Assembly: GCA_016199265.1 (NCBI GenBank)
Contig: JACQGX010000169.1
Span: 1 to 33,646, forward strand
Source of the DNA: Chloroflexota bacterium
Lineage (GTDB): Bacteria > Chloroflexota > UBA11872 > UBA12225
Direction of reading: 5' to 3'
DNA: 33,646 bases
Part shown: piece after piece, positions 15,999-24,431 of the stretch
How the letters are laid out: each line of letters opens with the position of its first letter
How positions within the stretch are numbered: position 1 is the first letter of the stretch
Made by a program: the position numbers and the translations under genes
Notes under the pieces: generated by a model
Told to the model about the DNA's origin: nothing
The model's database searches: none
The model's input: only the letters and a program-made list of their open reading frames with translations

Positions 15999-17288
15999 AT
16001 GCCCATCCCCCAGCCTGCGCCAACGCCCGGCAAGACCGACTGGGTTGTCCACGATCGCCTTGGCCTGTTCATCCACTGGGGCATCTACAGCCTCGCCGCG
16101 CGACACGAATGGGTAAGAAACCGCGAGCGTATCTCCAACGCCGACTACCAGAAGTACTTCGATCACTTCGATCCCGACCTCTACGACCCCAGGCAGTGGG
16201 CGCGGGCTGCCAAAGGCGCCGGGATGAAGTACGCCGTCATCACGTCCAAGCACCATGATGGCTTCTGCCTGTTCGACAGCAAGCTCACCGATTACAAGGC
16301 GACGAATACCCCCGCCGGCCGCGACCTGCTCGCGCCGTGGGTCGAGGCCTTTCGCGCCGAAGGTCTCAAGGTCGGCTTCTACTACTCGCTCATCGACTGG
16401 CACCACCCCGAATTCCCCATCGACGGGCTGCACCCGCAGCGCGACGACGTCGAGTTTCGTGAGGCGAACAGGGATCGCGACATCCGTAAGTACGCCGCGT
16501 ACCTGCACGGCCAGGTACGCGAAATCCTGAGCCTGTATGGCACGATCGACGTCCTTTGGCTCGACTTCTCCTACTCGAGCCGTGACTGGGGCTGGTCGCG
16601 CGGCAAGGGCAAGGAGGATTGGCAAAGCGAGCGGCTCATCGAGCTCGTGCGCGAGCTCCAGCCCGACGTTATCGTCAATAACCGCACCGAGGTCGAGCAG
16701 GACTTCCATACGCCGGAGCAGTTTCAGCCGCGCGGCTGGCTGCACGTGAACGGCCGGCCGGTCATCTGGGAGGCGTGCCAGACGCTCAACGGCTCGTGGG
16801 GCTATGACCGCGACAATCTCGACTGGAAGCCACCCAAGATGCTCGTCCAGATGCTGATCGACGGCGTCTCGAAGGGCGGGAACCTGCTCCTGAACGTCGG
16901 CCCGACCGCGCGTGGTGAGTTCGACCCACGCGCGCTCTGGACGCTCGAGCAGATCGGCGAATGGATGCGGTTGCACTCGCGTGCGATCTACGGCTGCACG
17001 CAGGCCGAGTTCACCCCGCCTCTAGACTGCCGCTATACCTACAACCCGCAGACCAACCGGCTCTATCTTCACCTCTTCGCCTGGCCGTTCAAGCACGTCC
17101 ACCTCGACGGCCTCGCCGGCAAGGTGGCCTACGCCCAGCTCCTCAACGACGCCTCCGAGCTTCGCTTCTCGGACTTCACTCAGCACGACCGCTACCCCAC
17201 CTCGGATCCCAACGCCCTCACCCTCCAGCTCCCCATCCGGCAGCCCGACGTCGAAGTTCCGGTGATCGAGCTGTTCTTGAAAGAGTAG
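15999..17288 (+). CDS. Alpha-L-fucosidase, glycoside hydrolase family 29
   Basis: This 429-residue enzyme removes alpha-linked fucose from glycans. The family signatures are the N-terminal GLFIHWGIYSL (residues 22-32), MKYAVITSKHHDGFCLFDSK (residues 76-95, a substrate-binding His-His pair), GFYYSLIDWHHPEF and GTIDVLWLDF, where D189 is the likely nucleophile. A GNLLLNVGP motif follows. The start is ATG 15999 with AAAGGAGA 4 nt upstream. An open frame extends upstream to 15264, but it only passes through repeats and the antisense of acylphosphatase. No signal peptide is seen, so the enzyme is probably cytoplasmic. There is no fucose-uptake or fucose-metabolism gene nearby. The C-terminal beta domain is short. 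Confidence 0.95.
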   Translation: MPIPQPAPTPGKTDWVVHDRLGLFIHWGIYSLAARHEWVRNRERISNADYQKYFDHFDPDLYDPRQWARAAKGAGMKYAVITSKHHDGFCLFDSKLTDYKATNTPAGRDLLAPWVEAFRAEGLKVGFYYSLIDWHHPEFPIDGLHPQRDDVEFREANRDRDIRKYAAYLHGQVREILSLYGTIDVLWLDFSYSSRDWGWSRGKGKEDWQSERLIELVRELQPDVIVNNRTEVEQDFHTPEQFQPRGWLHVNGRPVIWEACQTLNGSWGYDRDNLDWKPPKMLVQMLIDGVSKGGNLLLNVGPTARGEFDPRALWTLEQIGEWMRLHSRAIYGCTQAEFTPPLDCRYTYNPQTNRLYLHLFAWPFKHVHLDGLAGKVAYAQLLNDASELRFSDFTQHDRYPTSDPNALTLQLPIRQPDVEVPVIELFLKE

Positions 17289-17300
17289 GGTCAAGAGACG

Positions 17301-17335
17301 GGGGCCAGGGGCCAGGGACCAGGGATCAGGGGCCG
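17301..17335. repeat. Heptamer array (GGGGCCA)
   Basis: Five contiguous 7-bp units are GGGGCCA, GGGGCCA, GGGACCA, GGGATCA and GGGGCCG. They begin 12 nt after the fucosidase stop and lie between it and the convergent penicillin-binding protein gene. Confidence 0.85.
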
Positions 17336-17365
17336 AGACACGAGAGGCCGCACCGAGCCTACTAC

Positions 17366-19861
17366 CTACTTCTTCTTGCCTCGTCCTTCTTGCCTTGGCG
17401 CCGGGGCAGACCGTGCTTCCTGGCCCGGCGCCAGCGTTGCCTGCGTGGGCGTCGTCGGTCTCGGCGTCGCCGTCGCCTGCGCGCCCGCTTCCGCAACCGT
17501 CGGCGTCGGGGAGCGGCTACCTGACTGCTGTTGCGGCTGTTGCGGCTGTTGCGGCGCCGACTGGGTTGCCGGCGTCGACGTGGCCGCCGGCGCCCGGCGT
17601 CCGGCGGCGTTGGTCGCGGCCGCCGCGACGATCGCCGTGGCCGTGGATGCGACCCGCACGCGTAGCTCCTCGACCGACGGCGACGGGGTAAACGCCGGCC
17701 GCACCGGTGTTTCGGTCGGCGTTACCGAGGCCGGCGTGGGCGTCGGCGTCGGCGTCGGCCGCTCGCACTTCTCCAGCTTGGCCAGATCGGCTGCGACAAA
17801 GAGGTCTTCGATCTTCTCTTCCGGGCACCCTTCCGTCCACAGCTTGCCGGAATCCCTGGCGATCGCCGCCCGCTGCAGCCCCGGTGGTGGGCGCAGCGGA
17901 TCGACGGGCAGCGGCTGGAGGGCGAACTCCATGAAGTCGTGCCAGATGGGGGCGGCCCCAGTGAGGCCGGTCGTCCCCCGCATGGGCGAGTTGTCGGCGT
18001 TGCCCACCCACACGCCCACGACGAGCTGGCTGGTGTAGCCCACCGTCCAATTGTCCCGGAAGTCGTCGGTCGTCCCCGTCTTCACCGCCGCCGGTCGGGA
18101 GAGCCGCAGCGGACTGGTGGCCCCAAACGCCGGCGTCCGGGCTGCGTTGTCCGACAGGATGCTGGTGAGCAGGTACGCGTGCCGCGCGTCGGCCACCGGC
18201 TGCGGCTGCGGCCCCGGCCACTCGTCGAGGACGTTGCCCCGTGTATCGGATACTTTGAGGATCGAGACCGGCTCGACCCGCCGGCCGCCGTTGGCCAGCA
18301 CCCCGTAGGCGCTGGTCAGCTCGAGCAGGCGGACCTCGCCGCCGCCCAGCGTGAGGGCCAGGCCGTAGCGACGCGGGTCGGTCAACGTCGTGATCCCCAG
18401 GCGTTTGGCCAGGTCCATCATCGCCGGCACGCCGGCGAACTGCAGCGCCTTGACCGCGGGAATGTTGTACGAGTTGGCCAGCGCGGTGCGCACCGTGACG
18501 GGGCCGTGGAAGCGCCCGTCGTAGTTGCGGGGCCGGTACGGTGGATTGCCGGGGAAGGTGGTCTCGACGTCGTCGATGATGGTGGCCGGTGTCCAGCCCT
18601 GCTGCAGCGCGGCGAGGTAGGTGATCGGCTTGATCGAGGAGCCGGGCTGGCGGGGCGCGAGGGCGACGTTGACCTCCCCTTGAATGGCTTTGTCGGCGTA
18701 GTCGGCGCTGCCGACCATGGCCAGGATCTCGCCGGTGGCGGGATTGAGCGCCACCAGCGCACCGTTGCCGGCGTTGAAGCGGGCCAGACCGGCCACGTGC
18801 CGGCGCAAGATCTGCTCGGCCGCCTCCTGCAGCCGGATATCGAGCGTCGTCGTCACCTCGAGTCCGCGCTCGAAGAGGCTTCGCTGGCCGTACTTGGGAT
18901 TGTTCTCGAACTGGTTGCGGATCCAGAGCACGAAGTGCGGCGCCTTGAGCTCGGCGTACTGCTTGTCGTTGTACTGCAATGGCTTGGCGGCGGCCGCTTT
19001 GGCCTCGTTCGGAGAAAGAAAGCCCTGCCGGGCCATCAGGTCGAGCACGCGCTGCTGTTCCGCCTTTGCGGCAGGCTCGTTTTCGAAGGGATTGGTCGTC
19101 GAAGGCGAGCGGATCAGGCCGGCGAGCAGCGCCGCCTCGGCCACGTCGAGCTCCTGCACGGACTTGCCGAAATACGCCTCGGCGGCGGCCTGGACGCCGT
19201 ACGCTTGGTTCCCGAAGTAGACGCTGTTGAGGTAGAGCTCGAGGATCCTGTCCTTGGAGTAGCGCCGGGAGATGTCGATCGCCAGCACTGCCTCGCGAAC
19301 CTTGCGCGAGAGCGTCTTCTCGTCGCTGAGCAGCGTATTCTTCACGAGTTGCTGCGTGATCGTGCTGCCGCCGCTCAGGCGCTCGCCGCGGCTGGCGACG
19401 TTATCCCGGAATGCGCGGGCGATGCCCTGTACGTCGATGCCGGGATTGTGGTAAAACCGTGCGTCTTCGGCCGCCAGGAACGCGTTCTTCACGTGCTCCG
19501 GGATTTCCTGGATCGGCACCGACGTCCGGCGGCCCTTGTTCGGATCGTACACCTCGTAGAGCAACACGCCGTTGCGATCGTAGATCTTGCTGCTCTGAAA
19601 CTGAATGCGTTCGGTGATCCGTTCCGGCGACGGCAGATCGCGCGAGACGTAGGCGTACGCCGCCACGGCGCCGATGCCCCCCAGCACCGCCGCGCCGGCC
19701 AGCGCAATGACCAGCATGAGCAACACGCGGGCACACCTTCTCACTGCGCGCGCCGGTCTCGTCACCGTGTGCTTCATCCGTAGTGTCACCCATCTGCGCC
19801 GCCGGCCACATGATGAGCATGTGATCGCCATCGTCGCATTCGCTGTCGGTGATGCGTCCAA
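17366..19861 (-). CDS. Penicillin-binding protein 1A family (bifunctional transglycosylase/transpeptidase)
   Basis: This 831-residue membrane protein polymerises and cross-links peptidoglycan. After a basic region comes one membrane helix (VLLMLVIALAGAAVLGGIGA). The family 51 glycosyltransferase follows with AFLAAEDARFYHNPGID (catalytic Glu), STITQQLVKN and a RKVREAVLAI region. The transpeptidase has the serine motif PGSSIKP, the NSYNIP motif and the KTGT motif (AVKTGTTDDF). The last 130 residues are low-complexity (TPTPTPTP, PQQPQQPQQQS). The ATG at 19777 (MKHTVTRPAR) is a better start than 19861, because it opens the basic region directly before the membrane helix. It is probably a single-gene transcript. 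Confidence 0.95.
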   Translation of the reverse strand: MDASPTANATMAITCSSCGRRRRWVTLRMKHTVTRPARAVRRCARVLLMLVIALAGAAVLGGIGAVAAYAYVSRDLPSPERITERIQFQSSKIYDRNGVLLYEVYDPNKGRRTSVPIQEIPEHVKNAFLAAEDARFYHNPGIDVQGIARAFRDNVASRGERLSGGSTITQQLVKNTLLSDEKTLSRKVREAVLAIDISRRYSKDRILELYLNSVYFGNQAYGVQAAAEAYFGKSVQELDVAEAALLAGLIRSPSTTNPFENEPAAKAEQQRVLDLMARQGFLSPNEAKAAAAKPLQYNDKQYAELKAPHFVLWIRNQFENNPKYGQRSLFERGLEVTTTLDIRLQEAAEQILRRHVAGLARFNAGNGALVALNPATGEILAMVGSADYADKAIQGEVNVALAPRQPGSSIKPITYLAALQQGWTPATIIDDVETTFPGNPPYRPRNYDGRFHGPVTVRTALANSYNIPAVKALQFAGVPAMMDLAKRLGITTLTDPRRYGLALTLGGGEVRLLELTSAYGVLANGGRRVEPVSILKVSDTRGNVLDEWPGPQPQPVADARHAYLLTSILSDNAARTPAFGATSPLRLSRPAAVKTGTTDDFRDNWTVGYTSQLVVGVWVGNADNSPMRGTTGLTGAAPIWHDFMEFALQPLPVDPLRPPPGLQRAAIARDSGKLWTEGCPEEKIEDLFVAADLAKLEKCERPTPTPTPTPASVTPTETPVRPAFTPSPSVEELRVRVASTATAIVAAAATNAAGRRAPAATSTPATQSAPQQPQQPQQQSGSRSPTPTVAEAGAQATATPRPTTPTQATLAPGQEARSAPAPRQEGRGKKK

Positions 19862-19895
19862 CCGGCCGCAAGATGCAAGATGTGCGCCAGTGAGG

Positions 19896-19990
19896 ATAGT
19901 TGTCGGTAGTCGGTAGTCGGTTGCTCGCCGCGCTCGCCCGGGTTGGGGTAGGGGGCAACTGACTACTGACTACTGACTACCGACAACTAC
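19896..19990. repeat. Inverted pair of heptamer arrays (GGTAGTC / GACTACT)
   Basis: The left arm at 19896-19927 reads ATAGTTGTCGG then TAGTCGG units. The right arm at 19954-19990 has three TGACTAC units ending in CGACAACTAC, which complements the left. The arms match end to end, so a hairpin of about 30 bp is possible with a 27-nt GC-rich loop. It lies between the divergent penicillin-binding protein and dehydrogenase genes, so both promoters must lie in or beside it. Confidence 0.8.
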
Positions 19991-20013
19991 AATTTGGACA
20001 TGGAGACGAGCGA

Positions 20014-21075
20014 ATGACGACGGCCGCGATGGATGCGCTGGTACTGACCGCGCCTGGGCAGGTGGAGAACCGGCGGTGGGGAAAGCCACCGGCGCCGGAA
20101 GGGGAAGACGTGCTGGTGCGGGTGATCCGCGCGGGGATCTGCGGATCGGAGCTGGAAGGGGTGGCGACCAAAAGCCCGCGGCGAGTGCCGCCGCTCATCA
20201 TGGGGCACGAGTTCGCCGGCCGGATCGAGGCGGTCGGGCCGGAGGCCGCGGCCGCCGGCTGGCGGGTGGGCGAGCGCGTCGTCCCCAATCCGTTGATGCC
20301 CTGCGGTCGCTGCCGCACCTGCGCGCGGGGGCTGACCAACGCCTGCCCCAACCGCACGCTGTTGGGCCTGCACCGGCACGGCGGGCACACCGAATGGGTG
20401 CTGGTTAACGCCCGCCAGTTGCACCGCATCCCCGACTCGTTGAGCGACGAGGCCGCTGCCATGGCCGAGCCGCTCGCCGTCGCCGTTCACGGGGTACGCC
20501 TGCTCGGCGGCAGCGCCGTGCTACCGCGCGCGGTGGCGATCTACGGCGCGGGCACGATTGGTCTGCTCGCGCTCCAGGCGGCGCGGCTGGCCGGAGCGAC
20601 GACGACACTCGTGTTCGACGTCGACGAAGAACGGCTCGCAGTCGCGCGCCGGCTGCGTGCGACACGGGCGCTCGATCCCCGCTCGGAAGCCGGCGCCGGG
20701 GAGGGCCTGGAGCGCACCGCGGCGTCGCTCACCGATGGTGATGGATTCGACGGCGCGATCGACGCCGTCGGGCGGGGTGACACGCGCGCCGGCACGCTCA
20801 AGCTGATACGCCCCGGCGGCACCGTCGTCTGGGTTGGCTCGGCGCAGGACGAGGTGCCCGTGCGCGGTATGGAGCTGCTGCTCGGGGAAAAGCGCATCCA
20901 GGGGGCGTATGCGTACACCGACGACGACTTCAAGACGGCGCTTGGCCTGCTCGCTGCCGGTCGTGTCGAAACCGCGAGCTGGAGCGCCGTCTTCCCCCTG
21001 CGCGAAGGAGCGCAGGTGTTCGAGCGGCTCCTGACTCACCAGGAACCGGCGATCAAGGCGCTGCTGGCGCCGTGA
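20014..21075 (+). CDS. Zinc-dependent alcohol/polyol dehydrogenase (MDR family)
   Basis: This 353-residue medium-chain dehydrogenase oxidises a secondary alcohol or sugar alcohol with NAD(P). The catalytic zinc ligands are C43 (GICGSE), H65-E66 (GHEFAG) and a later acid (E152 region). Four structural zinc cysteines are at about 97, 100, 103 and 111 (MPCGRCRTCARGLTNAC). The Rossmann motif is YGAGTIGLLALQ, followed by an acid strand (VFDVDEERL). A GGAG box is about 7 nt before the ATG. It is closest in pattern to sorbitol and galactitol-phosphate dehydrogenases, but the substrate is not certain. The stop codon lies inside the first heptamer of the following array. Confidence 0.92.
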   Translation: MTTAAMDALVLTAPGQVENRRWGKPPAPEGEDVLVRVIRAGICGSELEGVATKSPRRVPPLIMGHEFAGRIEAVGPEAAAAGWRVGERVVPNPLMPCGRCRTCARGLTNACPNRTLLGLHRHGGHTEWVLVNARQLHRIPDSLSDEAAAMAEPLAVAVHGVRLLGGSAVLPRAVAIYGAGTIGLLALQAARLAGATTTLVFDVDEERLAVARRLRATRALDPRSEAGAGEGLERTAASLTDGDGFDGAIDAVGRGDTRAGTLKLIRPGGTVVWVGSAQDEVPVRGMELLLGEKRIQGAYAYTDDDFKTALGLLAAGRVETASWSAVFPLREGAQVFERLLTHQEPAIKALLAP

Positions 21076-21196
21076 AGCGTGAAACGTGGAACGTGAAGCG
21101 TGAGTCTGTCAAGCAGCGGCGGTCTGTGACCGTGGCCCGGTCCCGCACGATGCCACACCGTAGTTCACGTTTCACGCGTCACGTTTCACGCTCCAC
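21072..21196. repeat. Inverted pair of five-unit heptamer arrays (GTGAAGC/GTGAAAC)
   Basis: The left array is GTGAAGC, GTGAAAC, GTGGAAC, GTGAAGC, GTGAGTC (21072-21106). The right array is the complement orientation (AGTTCAC, GTTTCAC, GCGTCAC, GTTTCAC, GCTCCAC, 21162-21196). The dehydrogenase stop TGA (21073-21075) is part of the first unit. The right array ends 13 nt before the next gene. Confidence 0.9.
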
Positions 21197-21209
21197 GGAC
21201 TAGTAATCC

Positions 21210-21950
21210 ATGGTCTCCAAAGCAGAACGAGCCGAGCGCCGCCGGCTGATGATTCTCGCTGGGCTGAGTGTCTTTGGGCTTGGCGCCGGTGCAGTGCACC
21301 TCGCGCAATCTGCGGGCCGGCGGGCCGGCTCAGGCCTAAAGCAAGTGCAACGTGCAACGTGCAACGTGCAAAGTGAGGACGCCTGCGGGTCCCATCTTGG
21401 CTTTGGTGTAGACGAGGTGGACTCTGCGCTGCGCGCTGATCCGGCGAGGGCAGCGGCGTTCCAGGTGCGGGCGTTCCTGGTCGCCACGGGCGTCTTTGCT
21501 GCCCCGGAATCGGGGCAGGCGCCGGCCGAGTTCGCCGCGTCGCAGGAGGCCGCCGCCGCGGCCGGCGCGCCGCTGGCACACACCATCTGGACGGACGCAG
21601 ATTCGTTCGAACGAGATGGATGGAGCGCACTGATCCAGGCCGGCCGCATTCCGGTGAGCCGTCCACCGGCGATCGACTTCATGCGCGAGGTCGCCGTCTT
21701 GATCTGGCCGGTGAGCGGCCGGGCGCCTGAAGCCCTGCTCCAGGCACACGGGCTCTTGCTCCGTGGCGCCGCGCTGCGCTGCGGCAGCACGGCGTTGAGT
21801 TGCGCGTCGGTGCGAGCGTGGATGGCGCCGTACCGCGCCCACCGGCGGGTGCGACCACCGTCCTGCCGTACGCGCTGGCCACCGTGCCCCGCAGCCAGTG
21901 GCCCCTTCCCGTCCCGCCGCCCGTCGTCCCGCCCCTCGTGGTCACCCTAG
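21210..21950 (+). CDS. Exported or anchored protein, frameshifted near its C-terminus and carrying an inserted repeat
   Basis: The 246-residue open frame starts with a basic segment and one hydrophobic helix (MILAGLSVFGLGAGAVHLA), so it is membrane-anchored or secreted. Residues 43-68 (GLKQVQRATCNVQSEDACGS and on) are encoded by element B copy 2 and are not family sequence. The middle (WSALIQAGRI, PAIDFMREVAVLIWP) resembles PrcB-like beta domains, tentatively. After about 21765 the protein turns arginine- and serine-rich. The frame one base back instead reads GVELRVGASVDG and then TTVLPYALATVPRSQWPLPV, ending at 21958. This is a more natural end, so one base is probably missing in this copy or the assembly. 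Confidence 0.6.
   Translation: MVSKAERAERRRLMILAGLSVFGLGAGAVHLAQSAGRRAGSGLKQVQRATCNVQSEDACGSHLGFGVDEVDSALRADPARAAAFQVRAFLVATGVFAAPESGQAPAEFAASQEAAAAAGAPLAHTIWTDADSFERDGWSALIQAGRIPVSRPPAIDFMREVAVLIWPVSGRAPEALLQAHGLLLRGAALRCGSTALSCASVRAWMAPYRAHRRVRPPSCRTRWPPCPAASGPFPSRRPSSRPSWSP
21336..21411 (+). mobile_element. Heptamer element B, copy 2 (76 bp), inside a coding sequence
   Basis: The head is CTAAAGCAA, followed by GTGCAAC three times and GTGCAAA once, then the 39-nt tail starting GTGAGGACGCC and ending TTTGGTGTAG. It is exactly one heptamer longer than copies 1 and 3. It lies in frame within the gene that starts at 21210. Confidence 0.8.
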
Positions 21951-22167
21951 CCGACTGACTGCAGCGACATCGATTCGCAGACCGCCACCCCCTTGTCCCG
22001 CTGGTCCCCCTCACCCAAGCTGCGGTCGTCGCTCAAACAGCAGCGCAGGACCGTTGTCGTTACGTTTCGTTGCCAGACTGGCGCGAGAATTGTTCGGCTT
22101 CGACCCGCTGCGGAAACACGGGCCGGGTATAACTGGTACGCATTATGCAATGTGCCCTGTTGGGTAG

Positions 22168-22695
22168 TTGTCAATTCATCGCACGACAACTCGCGAAAGG
22201 GAGATCGCGCGCTGGAGCGTGGGGGGCGCGGCGGGGGGATTGGCGCGCAGCGGAATGCCGATGCCGAAGTGTGAACATTTAGGGACAGCAGGCGCCACGG
22301 GAGTCTCAGACGTCCCAGCCGCTAGGACGATTCTGATCGTGGAAGATGATCCGGCGACGGCGCTCACGATTCATGATTTGATGGAGCTCGGCGGGTACGA
22401 GATCCACCGCGCCGCGACCGCGGGTCAGGCGCGGGCGCTGCTCGATCACGTCCGCCCCGACCTGATCATTCTCGACCTCGTTCTGCCGGACGCCGATGGC
22501 CTGGCGCTCTGCGGCGAGTTCAAGACGCGCCTCAAGGGCGTGCCGGTCATCATTTGCAGCGCGAACCACCAGGCGCGCGAGCACGTGCTCCGCCCGCAGA
22601 ACGGCGCCGACGAATTCGTCGCCAAGCCGTTCGACATCGCCGAGCTCGAGTCGCGCGTCGCTGCGCTCCAGCCTGACACGACGCAGGCGGCGTAA
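22168..22695 (+). CDS. Single-domain response regulator (receiver)
   Basis: The 175-residue frame contains one receiver domain, from about residue 54 to 170. The acidic pair is in ILIVEDDPATA, the phospho-acceptor aspartate in DLIILDLVLPDADG and the conserved lysine in FVAKPFDIAEL. The usual Thr/Ser switch region reads IICSAN. There is no output domain. The first 50 residues are poorly conserved, and the ATG at 22255 (MPMPKCEHLG) may be the true start. Such proteins pass phosphate on or bind a target. It lies 1.7 kb downstream of the stressosome operon, on the other strand. Confidence 0.88.
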   Translation: MSIHRTTTREREIARWSVGGAAGGLARSGMPMPKCEHLGTAGATGVSDVPAARTILIVEDDPATALTIHDLMELGGYEIHRAATAGQARALLDHVRPDLIILDLVLPDADGLALCGEFKTRLKGVPVIICSANHQAREHVLRPQNGADEFVAKPFDIAELESRVAALQPDTTQAA

Positions 22696-22749
22696 GTGGT
22701 GCTCACCACCTGATCACGTGAGCGCGGCGAGCCACTGCCGGCTGCCCGC

Positions 22750-23538
22750 TCACATCGGCTTGGGCAACTGCTCTTCGCCACGGGTTTCGCGCTGCACCGT
22801 CGGACGAATCGCCAGCTCGTCGATCGTCGCTCGATGGGGGAGCGTGGCGACGAGGAGGATCGCGGCGGCGACGTCTTCCGGCTGAAGCATGGCGGCGCGC
22901 GCTTCATCGGACGGCACGACGGGCCGCTGGTCGATAATCGGCGTATCGACTTCGCCGGGGAACACCGAGCAGGCCCGGATGTTAAACGGCCGCTCCTCGG
23001 CATTGATCGACTGTGTCAGCGAATGCTGCCCGGCTTTCGACGCGCTATAGGCCACGCCCGAGATGACGCCGGCGCGCTTCCCCGCCATCGAGACGAGATT
23101 AATGATCGTGCCCGAGCGCTGGCGGCGCATCGTCTCCAGCGCCTTTCGAGCGCAGTAGAAGCTGCCGGACAGATTGATCGCGATCACCCGCTGCCAGTCT
23201 TCGATCGAAATATCGTGAATGTTGCGCCGCTTGGTGTTGATGCCGGCGTTGTTGAGCAGGACGTCGACGCGCCCCCACTGCCCGACGACACGGTCGAAGA
23301 GCTGATCCGCGTCCGCCGGGTTGGACACGTCGCCGGCGACGACGAGCGCCTCGCCGCCGGTCCGCCGGATCTCTTCGGCTGCGTGCTCGAGCGGCTCGGC
23401 CCGCCGGCCGGAGAGCGCGACGCGCGCGCCCACCGCGGCGAACGCGATCGCCGCGGCGCGTCCAATGCCGGTCCCTGCCCCGGTGACGACGGCTACTTGG
23501 CCGGCGAGTGCTGGTGGCTCGCTTCCATGCTCACTCAT
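22750..23538 (-). CDS. SDR family NAD(P)-dependent oxidoreductase
   Basis: This classical short-chain dehydrogenase has about 262 residues. It has the cofactor motif TGAGTGIG, LLNNAGIN, the catalytic serine in INLVSMAGK and the YSASK motif. The C-terminal region has EVDTPIID. I start at 23538, with GGGAG about 12 nt before the ATG. An upstream ATG at 23580 would add 14 residues. The substrate is unknown. It is transcribed between the two receiver genes, which are on the plus strand, so it is not part of the signalling operon. Confidence 0.92.
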   Translation of the reverse strand: MSEHGSEPPALAGQVAVVTGAGTGIGRAAAIAFAAVGARVALSGRRAEPLEHAAEEIRRTGGEALVVAGDVSNPADADQLFDRVVGQWGRVDVLLNNAGINTKRRNIHDISIEDWQRVIAINLSGSFYCARKALETMRRQRSGTIINLVSMAGKRAGVISGVAYSASKAGQHSLTQSINAEERPFNIRACSVFPGEVDTPIIDQRPVVPSDEARAAMLQPEDVAAAILLVATLPHRATIDELAIRPTVQRETRGEEQLPKPM

Positions 23539-23615
23539 TGACGGTTGCTGCTCCCTATCGGTGCTCTGCGCATCCGCCAATGATACGACCCGACTCAGCC
23601 GGCCGGAGCCGGTTT

Positions 23616-23713
23616 GGTGCAGGCAAACGTTCCGGAGGGGGCAGCGTTCTTATAGGGGCGTATCGAGATACGCCCTACTGCCAGGGGCGGTCCCCGGAGC
23701 TTCTGCCTGCACC
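23616..23713. mobile_element. MITE-like element A, copy 3 (short)
   Basis: This 98-bp copy has terminal inverted repeats GGTGCAGGCAAACGTTCCGG and GGTGCAGGCAGAAGCTCCGG (the latter read inward from the right). It keeps the TAGGGGCGTAT palindrome but has lost part of the middle. A 9-bp GGAGCCGGT occurs at 23605-23613 and again directly after the element at 23714-23722. This may be a target-site duplication, although two bases separate the left copy from the element end. Confidence 0.7.
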
Positions 23714-23786
23714 GGAGCCGGTCTACGCCGGTTTGAGCCCCGTGCCGGTCACACGTCGCGGCACGGGCCATGCATTCCGATAGTAC

Positions 23787-24344
23787 GTGATGGCGAGTTC
23801 GTTCGTAGTCTATCTGACTGGAAGCGGTGCGGCGCGGACGCGGGACGTGGCGACGCACCGGTCTCTTGGCGCGCCGCGTGTCGCGTCGACCCCGAGCACG
23901 CGGCCGCGCGAGCTGCGTGAACGGGCCGGTGCCGACGTACAGCCACGAGTGCTCGTCGTCGAAGACGACGTACCGATCCGCTTGCTGGTGCGCGAGGTGC
24001 TGACGGATGAGGGGTACATCGTCAAAGATGCGCCGAACGGGGCGGCCGCACTCGACGTGCTCGACGGGTGGACGCCGCACGTGATCTTGCTGGACATGCG
24101 TATGCCCGTCATGGACGGCTGGCAGTTCCTCGAGGCGTACCGCCGGCGATCGGGCCCGCATGCGCCCGTCGTCGTCTGTACGGCCGCGGTCGATCCGGCG
24201 AAACGCGCGGCCGCGGTGCAGGCGGATGACGTTCTGTCCAAGCCCTTCGACGTCGACCAACTGGTTGAGATTGTCGAAACGTACGCTCGACGGGCCGGGC
24301 GGCGCAAATCCGGCGCTCAGCGGCCTTCGAGCCGCGCCGCCTGA
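23787..24344 (+). CDS. Single-domain response regulator (receiver)
   Basis: The 185-residue frame has a receiver domain from about residue 50 to 170: RVLVVEDDVPIRLLV, the phospho-acceptor in VILLDMRMPVMDGW, VVVCTAAVD with a threonine switch residue, and the lysine in DVLSKPFDVDQL. It has no output domain. It starts at GTG 23787 or ATG 23790, and the first 45 residues are not family-like, so the start may be further in. It converges on the RsbX-like gene with an 87-nt gap. It is the closest candidate partner for the histidine kinase of the stressosome operon. Confidence 0.9.
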   Translation: MMASSFVVYLTGSGAARTRDVATHRSLGAPRVASTPSTRPRELRERAGADVQPRVLVVEDDVPIRLLVREVLTDEGYIVKDAPNGAAALDVLDGWTPHVILLDMRMPVMDGWQFLEAYRRRSGPHAPVVVCTAAVDPAKRAAAVQADDVLSKPFDVDQLVEIVETYARRAGRRKSGAQRPSSRAA

Positions 24345-24431
24345 ATGACCAGCCGCGCACACGACCGGCCCGAGGCAGTTTCACAAGTCTGATACGAAAC
24401 CGTCTTCGTCGGCAGCGCCGCGCGGGTGTCG

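Noticed and set aside
17939-19783. Long plus-strand open frame of 614 codons
   Set aside because: It is the antisense of the penicillin-binding protein gene. Its translation is low-complexity and has no family pattern.
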